Origin: Baffinella frigidus
Taxonomy: Eukaryota; Cryptophyceae; Cryptomonadales; Baffinellaceae
Direction of reading: 5' to 3'
NCBI GenBank assembly: GCA_026770585.1
Contig: MU646802.1
Span: 290,082 to 313,068 of the forward strand
Length of the DNA: 22,987 bases
Below, piece by piece: positions 1 through 8,184 of the stretch. Each line of letters begins with the position of its first letter. Positions within the stretch are counted from its first letter, which is position 1. The notes under the pieces are model-generated. The model was not told the origin of the DNA. It saw nothing but the letters and a program-made list of their open reading frames with translations, and ran no database searches. Both the position numbers and the translations under genes were made by a program.

Positions 1-37
<37 letters not shown>

Positions 38-520
38 CGACGCGCATGACGCTCGCAGTGCAACGGCTCCGCACTGTTCCAAGGTGTTGCGCGATTCGAT
101 CCTGGAGGGGGGGGCGCGTACCGCAAGGAGGTACTTCACCTCCGAGCTCCTGCTCGGAAACGAACGAGTCATCAGGCGTCGCTGGTGAAGATGGTGAAGC
201 TAGGGGTGGGCACCCTAGTTGCGGCGTGAAGCGAATTGCGGCGTTCCGTAGCGCACCCTACTGTGTTGCATACCGTAGCACCTTAAGGAATGCCGGAATG
301 AGGTTAACGCCGGGATTTGGGCGTCCACCCTTACCCGCTCCTCCACCGTGAATGTGTGTGTGTGCTGTGTTGGTGTTGCAGGCTTTTTCTCTCTCGCTCT
401 CTCGCTCTCTCTCTCTTTCTCTCGCTATCTCGCTCTCGCACTCTCTCTCTCTCTGCTGAGTTGTTGAAGGCGGGCGCTCACTGGAGATTTTATTGATACC
501 AAGACCAGCATGGCCACATT
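1..520. repeat. Microsatellites and one inverted-repeat element downstream of the first gene
   Basis: No gene is seen here. Positions 1-40 are a GA microsatellite and 386-456 a CT microsatellite, i.e. opposite purine/pyrimidine polarity. Between them, 204-330 is a diverged inverted-repeat element whose arms resemble the elements at 5013-5113 and 7067-7164 (arm core close to ATTCCGGCGTCAACC). The interval lies downstream of the minus-strand gene that ends at 521. Confidence 0.7.
489..494 (-). other. AATAAA polyadenylation signal of the membrane-protein gene
   Basis: The minus strand reads AATAAA 27 nt downstream of the proposed TAG stop (523-521). This is the expected spacing for a compact 3' UTR and supports the tiny terminal exon. 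Confidence 0.4.
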
Positions 521-1842
521 CTAAGACCCCCTGCAGGATTTTTGGAGCTACGAGCTCGTACCAGGATTGGGGGTTCGCTCACTTGATGTCGGCGATGGCT
601 GGGAACGCGCCAGCGAGGACCAGACAGTGCAGAGAGAGGATCAGCGACACTGCACTCCGCCCCTGTGGTTTCTCGGATTGTGAGGAAAGCGCGATCTGCT
701 GCCAGGGCGTGCCGCTCTTCTGTTGCGAGATGGAGGGAGGGAGGGAGGGAGGGAGGGAGGCAGGGAGGGAGGGAGGGAGAGAGAGAGAGAGAGCGAGCGC
801 GCGCGCTCTCTGCTCGAAATGAACAATCTGACCCGGAGAAGTCCCACGACTAGAGATCAGACTGAAAACACGAGGGGGGTCACTGGGGAATCACTCTCAC
901 CAGAGGGGTCAGGGGTGTCGGAGAGAGGCAAGTGCGTGCTCATCAGCAAGCGTCTGGAGCATACCACCTGCCTCTTTCCGTTCGCAGTCCGACCGATTGA
1001 GCGATTCTTTGCCCACCGGCAATGCAGGTTTGAGGGTCGGACCTTCTCGTGAACGGCAGCGATGTAGTTTGGAGCGAGCGCCGATGCAGCTCCATACAGA
1101 GCGAGGACCCAAGCTGCCTTCTGGGCGCACTCGGGCCCTGAGTTGAAAAACACAACGACCCACCAACCGATCGTCGCTCCCAGAGCCACCAGCTCCAGCC
1201 TTGGGGGGAGCGCCTCGCCGGCCATCCCTTTCCCCTGCGCGGATGGAGCGATCAAGGCGTACTCAAATCCAAGGGCGCGAAATAGAGGGGTTCCGCGAGC
1301 AGAGAGCGAGCACCGCCGCGAGAGCGAACACCGCCGCGGGGCCGCTTGCGACGCGCCTCACAGCCCGCCACACGATCACGCTGGCAATCCTGTGATCCGA
1401 TCTGTGTGCGCCAGCCGTCGACGCTAAAAAGGAGGGAATGCGCGCCAGTAGGCGCCGCGCGAGGCAGGCAGGGGGGCAGCGTACGCCTTGCGAAAAAACA
1501 ATGAAGGGGGCACCGCCGTGGATCCACTTTAGCGACGTGCCTCACAGCCCGCCACACGACCACGCTGGCAATCCTGTGATCCGATCTGTGTGCGCCAGAG
1601 GTTCTCACCTTTAGTCGACGCTACAAAGGTGGGATTGCTCGACAGTAGGCGCCGCACGAGGCAGGCAGTGGAGTCGCGCACGCCGTGCGGCAAAGAAGGA
1701 AGAGGGGGGATCGATGAACGTGCGATACGCCCCGGCACAACGCGATGCGCCCCCCAGATTTCCCGGATTTTACCGGTGTAAACCGTGCCAAAAGCCTGCT
1801 GAAAGCGTTCAGAGGTGGACGCTTCCGAAACTGCGCAGTCAT
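521..1842 (-). CDS. Unrecognised 116-residue membrane protein, 4 exons
   Basis: I do not recognise the family. Model on the minus strand: exon 1 1842-1774, exon 2 1234-1043, exon 3 662-583, exon 4 530-521. Intron phases 0, 0, 2 join into one frame of 117 codons with the stop. Donors are gtaaaa, gtccga and gtgagc; all acceptors are CAG. The N-terminus (residues 1-23) is Arg-rich without acidic residues (MTAQFRKRPPLNAF...). Three hydrophobic stretches follow, about residues 36-53 (with GWWVVVFF), 63-83 and 92-111, so a small three-helix membrane protein is likely. An AATAAA lies 27 nt past the stop on the minus strand. The Arg-rich N-terminus could be a mitochondrial presequence, but that is inference. 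The start is 237 bp from the COMMD10 start, divergent. Exon 2 is the firmest part; exon 4 (10 nt) is the weakest and rests on phase, acceptor and the nearby polyadenylation signal. Confidence 0.5.
723..812. repeat. GGGA/GA microsatellite inside intron 2
   Basis: Tandem GGGA units (about 730-775) pass into GA and GCGC repeats. The stretch lies in intron 2 of the membrane-protein gene (663-1042). Low-complexity open frames on both strands here are repeat artefacts. Confidence 0.85.
1374..1700. repeat. Diverged tandem duplication in intron 1 of the membrane-protein gene
   Basis: Two copies of a roughly 125-145-bp segment lie at about 1374-1495 and 1556-1690. The shared blocks include GGCAATCCTGTGATCCGATC and TAGGCGCCGC, followed by GAGGCAGGCAG. 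Both lie in the intron 1235-1773. Minus-strand frames across the repeat look partly hydrophobic, but they do not join in phase to the flanking exons, so I treat this as intronic. Confidence 0.7.
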
Positions 1843-2079
1843 CGGATCGATCCTTGTCCGGCGATCGCCCTTGAGACGGACCTTCCCCTCGACCACCAAA
1901 GGCACCTTTGTGGGTTGCAGCAGTGGGTTGAGGAGCAGGTCGGTGCCAGCGTGATTTGCCGAGGCGGCGTTGGTGGAGGAGGGCTCCGAGTGAGAATACA
2001 GCAGCACTCTTCTCCCAGCCGCTGGAAGGACTAGAAGCGGGTCGGCTGTTCGTGGCGGCTGCGGAGCTGCAGGTGCGAG
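1843..2079. promoter_or_regulatory. Divergent promoter region between the membrane-protein gene and COMMD10
   Basis: The two start codons (minus strand at 1842, plus strand at 2080) are 237 bp apart, so both 5' UTRs and any shared promoter must fit here. No TATA box or clear motif is seen. Confidence 0.5.
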
Positions 2080-5000
2080 ATGGCGGAGGAGGATAGCGAT
2101 GCGCTCTTCGCGCTGACCAAGCGCGTGCGCGAGGCGGTCTCGCTCATCAACTCGCTCGACGAGGGGCGCCTCGCGGTGGTCGTCAAGCGACTCGCCCGCG
2201 CCGTGGGCGGCAGGTACGCAGAGAATGCTCGCCCCCACTATAGCGAGAGCTCCGAGCACCAGGGTGCCCCATCACGCAAAACCGTGGCGTTGAACCAACC
2301 AGCGGGGGCCTGGGGGTTCTGTGTTCGCTGGACGCGCTGGGCTCATGAGGGCTGGCTGCTGAACTCGGCGGGTGCACCCGCAGAGCTGGCCCGCCATTCA
2401 GCGAGGAGGAGCTGGAGCAGCTGCAGACGCGCCTGGAGCTGTCGTCCGCTGACCTCTCGACAGTCATTGAAGCGTGCTCCTTCTTCCTCGAGGTCCGCCC
2501 ACCAACCCTACCCCATCGTCGATTTTCACTTCTCGGATTCACCTGGGCAGACTAGACCCCCTTTTTCGGGGCGTCTGCCCAGTTCAATTCGAGATCTCGA
2601 AATCGACGAGTTGGTTCTCCCGTGAGGGTTGGTGGCACTCTCGGAGGGGGGTAGTTGGCGGGACTGGGAACAGGGTGTGCGGACGCAAAGACAGACCCAC
2701 GAACGCTGGACTCCTTCAGACCCTTCCTCGAGAAACACAGCGTGCGCTTCCTCGATACATGCTACTGGGAGAAGATTCTCCCACTTGTCGCAACCTCACC
2801 CCCCCCCCCCCTTCTGCAGAAATCGGCGTACCACGTGATCAAGCCGCCTGACCTCTCTGCACATCTCCAAGCTGCCGGCTTCCTTCAATCCCACGTCCGA
2901 CCCCCCCTCCCCACACACGTGCAGCCTTCCAGCCCCCCCCCCCTCCCTGACCGCTAGCCGCTACACCCACCCTCGGGAGGGAACCCCGACTCTGGGAGGG
3001 GAACTCCGGACGACAGGCAGTAGTACTCTTATCTCAGAAAAGGAGTTCTAAAACTCGTTTTCTTGAGTCAATTCCCCTTCAAATATGTCAACGTATTCTT
3101 TTCTCTACGCATAAGTCAACAGATTTGAAGGGGACTTGACTTAAGAAAACGAGTTTTAGAACTCCTTTTGTGAGATAAAAATGCTCTGTTGCGCCGGAGG
3201 CACCGCTGTGCATGCTAGCTCTGTCTCAGGCTATTTGGGCTCGCCAATTTGGTGAGTACGACCTCTTTTCCGCTCAAATGTTGATAGATCTTCCCCGCGA
3301 ACCCAGCGCGTCAATTTGAGAACAGTCGGTCAACCCGAGTGAGGCTAGGCCCCCCTCCCCCCGCGCATTCGAATGAGTGCTGCGAGGGGGGGGGGGCGAC
3401 TGGGGATCACCTAGCTCTGCCTGAGTTGTATTCTGGCTCGTCCTGAAGGCTGTCTATTCGTCCTTTTGTACTGGATTTCTGCTCTTACATACTTTGAAGG
3501 GCGGGCCAGAACAAAACTCAGACAGGACTAGGAAGCGTGGTGAAAGGCACCTTGCGCGGTTTGGCGTTGAGCGTTTAGGTTTTACGGTGCAGGGTGTAGA
3601 ATTTGGACGTTGGGGTTCTACGGTTGAGCTCAATCCCCGAACACCGAAGCCTAACCGCCAATGCGTTGTATCAGGCGCGGGCGTTGGCGGATGTGTGGGA
3701 GGCTGAGGCGCCGGCCCTTCTCAGGTCACCCCTCCTTTAGGGTTCACGGTTTAGGGCTTAGGGCCTAGGGCCTAGGGCTTAGGGCTTAGGGCTTAGGGCT
3801 TAGGGTTTACCCGCGCCGTGCGCCCCCCCAACATGCCGCCTTCTAAGCGCGGAGCAGCCATTCTCACACCCCGCACCTTCTGTACGATACGCCAGAGGTT
3901 ATGAGCCCTGTGTTCCTGGTTTCTGGCGCCCGAGGCGGTACCTAGCGCGCCCCTCGCGCCGCCATGCTCTCAACGCCGGAGAACAGGCACGTAACGCGAC
4001 TCCTGGTGACGCGCACTTAAACCCTGCACCCTGCACCCTCCACCCTGAATCCCAGATCCTAAACCCTGCAACCTACACCCTAAACTCTAGACCCTCAACC
4101 CCAAATCCTAAACCCCTAACTCCAAACCCCAAACCCTAAACCCTAAATCCCAAACCCCAAACCCCTAAACTGGGAGGTTGCGGGAACAAGCTCCTTGGTG
4201 GGGGGGTCCTCTCAAACGGCGGGGCGCAGACACGTGAAATGACTCCTGGTGACGCGCATGTAAAGCGACTCCTGGTGACGCGTTGAACCCTAAACCCTGA
4301 ACCCAAAACGCTGAACCAGGCGGTTGCGGGAAGGGTCATCAGTGGGGGGCGCGGAGCGGCTGCTGGGGATCGACTGGCGGCTCCACCTCCACGCCGCATC
4401 CTCCGCGGTGCCTTCCCCACGAGGCGGATCAAACACCCTTTTTAAAACCCGGGGAGCTGTACACGTGAGGCAGTGTGTAGTAATTTTCATATGGCCCTCC
4501 CGCTTTTCGAGCGGACACGTGACCAACTCCGTACGAAATACCTACAATCGATATTTTAAAAGGGCGCGGGGCGGCTCCTGGGGGTTGACTGGTGGCTTCA
4601 CCTTCACGCCGCATCCTCCGCGGTACCACCAGCAACCCGAAACAGCTTATTTCGGGTCTGGGAGCTTCGGATGTTCATTTCGTAGAGCCCTACGGTAGGA
4701 CATCCCTAGGTATCTAGGGCTGAGCGGCTGCTGGGGATCGACTGGCGGCTGCACCTCCACGCCGCATCCTCCGCGGTACACCCTAAACCCTGAAACCTGA
4801 ACCCAAAACCCTGAAACCTGAACCCCGAACCCGAAACCCGAAATCCGAAACCCGAAACTCTAAAACTTAAACGTTACACCCTAAACCCTAACTAACCCCG
4901 AAACCCGAAACACGAAGCGCTGAACATTAAACCCGAAATCCTGAACAATAAACGACTGCGGAGTGACGATGAAAGGTGGAACCTTCCCCGCTTGCGTATG

Positions 5001-7710
5001 GGCGGACTCCCTGATTCCGACGTCAGCCTAATTCCGGCATTGCGTAGGGTGCTACCGTACGCAATACGGCAGAGTGATACGGAATGCCGGAATCAAGTTG
5101 ATGCTGGAATTGGGGCACAGCGCTGCATGAGCTCTCCGCGGGCGTGCTACTGTGTGATGGACCAGCGGCGTCCTTTCCCTGACTTAATCTCGGGAGATAA
5201 CATCACCAGTTCCACGTTTTACGCTATGTGAGGCAAGGGTTTTATCCCAAGATAGCAGCAAACACCTCAACATGCCACAAATGAAAGCCTCACATAGCGT
5301 AAAAGTGGAACAGGTTATGTTATCTTCCGAGCGGAGACTGCGTCCGTGGCGCGGGTGCCTCCCCTCGTCGACAATCACGACTCGGAACATACCATAATCT
5401 GCCCTGATAAAAAGTCGTAAGATAGCATCATTTGATGCCTACAATAGCATATACACCCTTACATTCCGCGTGGGGAGCCTAAGATAGCGGGATAGATTCT
5501 GGTATGTTCCGAGATGAAATCGCGACTCGAGCCTGCGGCGTCTCGCACCCCGCCATTCCGATTTATTTCCTGCGCCCCACTCCTCAAAATTTGCACAGAT
5601 GGCTCTACCCCCCCCCGACTGATTTCTCGCGGTGGGTGCAGAGGTCACGGCTGGCGGAACCCCGCGCGATTATCACTCTGAAAGTCTCCGACCCCGCGTC
5701 GCCGGCTGGCAAGGTACACCTTCTTCTTCTTCTTCTTCTTCTTCTTCTCCTCCTCCTTTTTTTTTTCTTCTTCTTTATTATTCTCAGCCTAGAGACGAGT
5801 GATCCAAAAGTCCACGAGCCTTAAGAAGTTTCCGTCTGAACACTGTCACGCGGGCAAGGTACAGCTTCGTTCTCCAACAACCCCTCCACATGATATCGCT
5901 GTTGGAACACCTTGGAGTATCTTGGAACACCTTGGAACACCTTGGCAACGTACAGCTTCATTCTCCAACAACGTCGTCACATGATATCGCTGCTGCCAGC
6001 ATTCCAGCTCAAGATTCTGCGGTGCTGCTGCAGAATGCAGGCCCTCGTCAATCGAAATCACCCCCACGTGTGTGAACCCCACGTGTTGCAATCTCTGGGC
6101 CCCTTCGCCGTTCCTTCCCCCGCGCACCGTCTCTCCTTCCTCAGGCAGGGTCCATGTGGTATCCCTCAAGTGGAGTGGGTTTAGGGGTCTTACAGACCCC
6201 CCCCGGCCACTTAAGGGATAGTGCCGTGCTCGAGTGCTGGATGGGTCACGGGGCCCTTGTGGTAGAGTGCCTAGGGTGGTGCTATGCTCCTAGGCATAGG
6301 CCTACAGTAGGACCCTCACGCAGTGCGTGTCCTTCATGTCGAGTCACCCCTGTAGGGTGACGTGCTCCAGTCGAGATGGCTCTATTTGACATCAATATCT
6401 GGATGGCTCTATTTGACCATCAACGTCTGGCAGACGGTCACTATCCCTCAAGTGGCGAGGGTTTGGGGGTCTTGAAAGACCCCCGCGCCATTGAAGGGGT
6501 AGTGACGTGATCGAGTGCTGGATGGTTGGTATTTGACCATCAACATCTGACCATCAATATTTGATTATCAATATCTGGCAGACGGTGCCGCTGGAGATGG
6601 ACCACGCACAGCTCTCGTCCTTCCTCGCCAACCTCGACCGGGTTTGCGCCCCGACCCCCACGCGGTAGACTACAGGGGCACCTCGCTCATAAGAAACCGC
6701 CCCCCCCCTAGGACCACCATAGGGCCCAAGGCATAGCCCTACTGTAGGGGGCTCGGGGGAGGCAGTTTTGTATGAGCGAGGTACCCCTGTACGAAGCGTT
6801 CGACTACGCGGAATTCCGCGGGGTACGTGACCAAATTTGCACCAGAAAATCGTTGAAGTTGAACTGACCCAGGGCAAGTTGACATTCGATGAAAGGTCCG
6901 TAGTCCACACCGTGTGGACATGCGTCCCCGCAAGGGTGGACGTCCTACAGGGGTACCTCGTTCATAAGAAACCAACCTCCCCTAGGACCCTAAAGTAGGC
7001 CTCTGCCTAGGGCCTTATGGTGGTCCTAGGGGGGGGGGGCGTTTCTTATGAGCGAGGTACCCCTGTAATTCCGGCGTCAACCTAATGCCGGCATTCCGTA
7101 TCACCCTTTTTATTGCATACGATAGCACCCTACGGAATGCCGGAATTGGGTTGACGCCAGAATTAGGACGTCCGCCCGTATCGTTGCCACTCGCACCGAG
7201 TGCCGTATCACTTGAGTGGCCATTAGACGCATACGCCCTACCGTAGGGCCCTAGGACCTGCCTAGGACCTCTTGGCCGTTAAATTTGACGGCATGGCCAC
7301 TTTAGGGATAGAGCGAATCCGGGAAGACTTGTCCGATTCTTAGGTTTCGAGGTTTCGAGGTTTCGAGGGTTTTGCACCAGGGAATCGTGTACCGTTGTAA
7401 ATGTTACATTTATTATTGCTGGCACAAATAACCCAAGTGCAACTGTCTTCTCGCACTGTCCTGTGCGTGAATGCTCGAATCGGAGATCGCGCCTCCTCGT
7501 GAGGTGACGAGCATCGAAAAAGCTTCAGGAGGACCTAGTCTAGGACGCACACCCCAGATACAGTCGATCTATCGGCCCGAGGCGGGCTCGTCCTAAACTC
7601 TAAATTATAAACCCCACACCCTAACCCCCACACCCTACGCCCTACACCCTAAAACCTAAATCCTAAACCCTGATGTGCAGTTGCAATCGCAGCTGGATGC
7701 GCTCTCGTAG
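2080..7710 (+). CDS. COMMD10: COMMD10, COMM domain-containing protein 10 (complete, 8 exons, 195 aa)
   Basis: COMMD10 is a subunit of the ten-member COMMD ring of the Commander complex (CCC plus Retriever), which recycles endosomal cargo. Exons: 2080-2213, 2384-2492, 2820-2894, 3675-3724, 4718-4775, 5642-5713, 6582-6641, 7681-7710. Intron phases 2,0,0,2,0,0,0 close one frame of 588 nt ending TAG; human COMMD10 is 202 aa. Visible matches: AVSLINSLDEGRL (19-31) and FSEEELEQLQ with IEACSFFLE in the N-terminal helical domain; YHVIKP (85-90); then the COMM domain from about residue 127 with GIDWRLHLH (129-137), TLKVS, VPLEMDHAQLSSFL and the terminal LQSQLDALS. Intron 2 opens with an inverted-repeat element 6 nt after its donor. 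Exon 5 is the third of three near-identical exon copies and the only one whose acceptor fits the phase left by exon 4. Exon 4 is short and rests on ADVWEAEAPALL matching the corresponding COMMD10 stretch. Confidence 0.92.
2499..2635. mobile_element. MITE-like element, family with CCACCAACCC ends
   Basis: Imperfect inverted repeat: the left end CCACCAACCCTACC pairs with the right end CCCGTGAGGGTTGGTGG. The arms also carry ATCGTCGATTT and its counterpart, and an inner GGGCAGAC/GTCTGCCC hairpin. It lies in COMMD10 intron 2, six bases after the donor GT (2493). The sequence at 10405-10718 in VPS36 intron 9 shares these arms. Confidence 0.75.
3029..3178. mobile_element. MITE-like element, family with TTATCTCA ends
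   Basis: About 150 bp in COMMD10 intron 3. Two roughly 55-nt arms are inverted: TTATCTCAGAAAAGGAGTTC pairs with GAACTCCTTTTGTGAGATAA, and the inner arm ends CCCCTTCAAAT/ATTTGAAGGGG. Terminal TA on each side would fit a TA target duplication. A second member is at 11116-11297. Confidence 0.8.
3215..3348. mobile_element. MITE-like element, family with CTAGCTCTG ends (copy 1)
   Basis: COMMD10 intron 3. It starts CTAGCTCTGTCTCAGG and ends GTGAGGCTAG. The interior has GGGCTCGCCAATTTGGTGAG and a region related to CAGCATGTCAACTTGAG of other members. The full-length relatives are 13451-13592 and, inverted, 18173-18312. Confidence 0.7.
3411..3531. mobile_element. MITE-like element, family with CTAGCTCTG ends (copy 2)
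   Basis: 121 bp in COMMD10 intron 3. The left arm CTAGCTCTGCCTGAG...TTCTGGCTCGTCC pairs with GGGCGGGCCAGAACAAAACTCAGACAGGACTAG. It is closely related in length and arm sequence to 22638-22758. Confidence 0.75.
3739..3808 (+). repeat. Telomere-like tract, TTTAGGG sense
   Basis: Degenerate GGGTTTA/GGGCTTA heptamers begin about 15 nt after the exon 4 donor of COMMD10 (gtcacc at 3725). Confidence 0.85.
4017..4166 (+). repeat. Telomere-like tract, CCCTAAA sense
   Basis: Degenerate CCCTAAA/CCCTGAA/CCCAAAC units in COMMD10 intron 4, in the orientation opposite to the tract at 3739-3808. A related short tract is at 4283-4320. A GACTCCTGGTGACGCG motif recurs nearby at about 3998, 4239 and 4265. Confidence 0.85.
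4343..4407 (+). pseudogene. Extra copy 1 of COMMD10 exon 5
   Basis: This stretch encodes ERLLGIDWRLHLHAASSA and then a donor-like GTGCCT. It has an upstream CAG, but that acceptor leaves two bases before the first codon, whereas exon 4 ends needing one. Splicing in from exon 4 would therefore shift the frame. It is almost identical to the chosen exon 4718-4775. It may be a decoy or a decaying duplicate. Confidence 0.75.
4563..4622 (+). pseudogene. Extra copy 2 of COMMD10 exon 5
   Basis: This copy encodes GAGRLLGVDWWLHLHAASSA after an AAAAG acceptor and before a GTACCA donor. Substitutions (I to V, R to W) and a phase 0 acceptor, incompatible with exon 4 (phase 2), argue against use from exon 4. 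The donor is intact. Confidence 0.75.
4783..4955 (+). repeat. Telomere-like tract, degenerate CCCTAAA
   Basis: Begins 7 nt into COMMD10 intron 5, right after the donor gtacac. Units drift between CCCTAAA, CCTGAAA and CCCGAAA. Confidence 0.85.
5013..5113. mobile_element. MITE-like element, family with ATTCCGGCGTCAACC arms (copy 2)
   Basis: The left arm ATTCCGACGTCAGCC...CCGGCATTGCGTA pairs with TACGGAATGCCGG...GATGCTGGAAT. It lies in COMMD10 intron 5. Relatives are at 7067-7164 and 204-330. Confidence 0.75.
5189..5331. mobile_element. MITE-like inverted-repeat element
   Basis: 143 bp in COMMD10 intron 5. The left arm CTCGGGAGATAACAT...CCACGTTTTACGCTATGTG pairs with CACATAGCGTAAAAGTGGAA...ATGTTATCTTCCGAG. 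No second copy was seen in the window. Confidence 0.75.
5381..5513. mobile_element. MITE-like inverted-repeat element
   Basis: 133 bp, only 50 bp after the previous element. The ends CTCGGAACATACCA and TGGTATGTTCCGAG are inverted copies. It contains AAGATAGC-type repeats. Confidence 0.7.
5718..5780. repeat. CTT microsatellite just after the COMMD10 exon 6 donor
   Basis: CTT units and a T run start 5 nt into intron 6. It is pyrimidine-rich in the sense strand. Confidence 0.9.
5848..5993 (+). repeat. Repeats derived from the COMMD10 exon 6 donor region
   Basis: GGGCAAGGTACAGCTTC at about 5850 resembles the end of exon 6 plus its donor (GGCAAG|GTACACCTTC). A related copy, GGCAACGTACAGCTTC, is at about 5944. 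Both lead into CTCCAACAAC...CACATGATATCGCTG. Between them is a CACCTTGGAA minisatellite (5910-5944). Confidence 0.6.
6163..6512. mobile_element. Two short inverted-repeat elements, CTATCCCTCAAGTGGC family
   Basis: Copies at about 6163-6222 and 6441-6512. Each has TATCCCTCAAGTGG at one end and an inverted counterpart such as CCACTTAAGGGATA at the other, around GGGTCTTNNAGACCCCC. Both lie in COMMD10 intron 6. Diverged, longer relatives are at 7209-7314 and 12433-12538. All arms can be read as starting and ending in TA. Confidence 0.65.
6671..6791. mobile_element. MITE-like element, TACAGGGG family (copy 1)
   Basis: 121 bp in COMMD10 intron 7. The ends TACAGGGGCACCTCGCTCAT and ATGAGCGAGGTACCCCTGTA are inverted. 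The core is rich in CCTAGGACC-type sequence. Confidence 0.8.
6801..6918. mobile_element. Truncated element, CCACACGGTGGACTAC family
   Basis: Homologous to 9381-9519 and 9642-9780 (TACGTGACC...TTTGCACCAG, AAGTTGAC, GATGAAAGGTCCGTAGTCCA). The left end is eroded where it meets the preceding element at 6791. Confidence 0.65.
6946..7067. mobile_element. MITE-like element, TACAGGGG family (copy 2)
   Basis: 122 bp with 27-nt arms that differ at one position: TACAGGGGTACCTCGTTCAT begins it and ATGAGCGAGGTACCCCTGTA ends it. The TA at both ends suits a TA target site, as used by Tc1/mariner-type transposases. The next element begins at its last base. Confidence 0.85.
7067..7164. mobile_element. MITE-like element, family with ATTCCGGCGTCAACC arms (copy 3)
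   Basis: The best-preserved copy: AATTCCGGCGTCAACC... and ...GGTTGACGCCAGAATT are inverted, and inner CCGGCATTCCGTA pairs with TACGGAATGCCGG. It abuts the TACAGGGG element. Confidence 0.8.
7318..7672. repeat. Rest of COMMD10 intron 7, ending in a CCCTAAA tract
   Basis: 7318-7589 shows nothing recognisable apart from a GGTTTCGA triplet repeat near 7345. 7590-7672 is a degenerate CCCTAAA tract ending 8 nt before the terminal exon. The last acceptor (TGTGCAG, 7674-7680) thus follows telomere-like sequence directly. Confidence 0.75.
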
Positions 7711-8184
7711 CCCGCGCTCGTAGGACTGTGTAAAGTCACTCCGGCTATTCCTAAATGGAGCGTGGAGGCGGATGCGACGCTTAAGAGGGTGAGGGCTGCT
7801 GCGGGCTGGACCTAGTGGAGCGAGGGTGCTCCAACGGCGCTCCAATGGCGCGTGTCACGCCAATAAACAGCATATATACACGACGTGTGTATCCTTCAAG
7901 TACCGAGCGAGTTAGGGCGATTGATCGCCCTAGACCGAATGAAGATTTGTTCGCGCTCTTGAGGGGCCTAACGCAGTCTGAGGCGGGCATATGAGATACA
8001 CTGATTCATTCGCAATGCACGACGTGTGCACACGTCACCGCTTACGCCACCCAGGTTGCGGGGTTTTGATGAATGAAGTTGGTTCATTCGCATGATACAC
8101 GACATACAGACAGTGCCTAGGCCCCCCAACTAGAAGGGGGTTGCTGGATAAAGTTGATTAATTCGCAACACACCCCGCCACCGC
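7711..8184. other. Convergent intergenic region between COMMD10 and VPS36
   Basis: The stops are 474 bp apart, facing each other. A plus-strand AATAAA at 7862-7867 could serve COMMD10 (about 150 nt past the stop). A 26-nt block around ACGCCACCCAGGTTGCGGGG at 8038-8063 repeats the last codons of VPS36 exon 13 (8181-8206), i.e. another exon-end copy, here in the 3' flank. A CCTTCAAG element fragment lies near 7890. Confidence 0.6.

Noticed and set aside
857-1608. Minus-strand open frames extending past exon 2 of the membrane-protein gene
   Set aside because: The extensions run over a GC-AG-like exon end into intron repeats and a tandem duplication. The homology-free frame past 1043 has no consistent character, and splice signals delimit 1234-1043.
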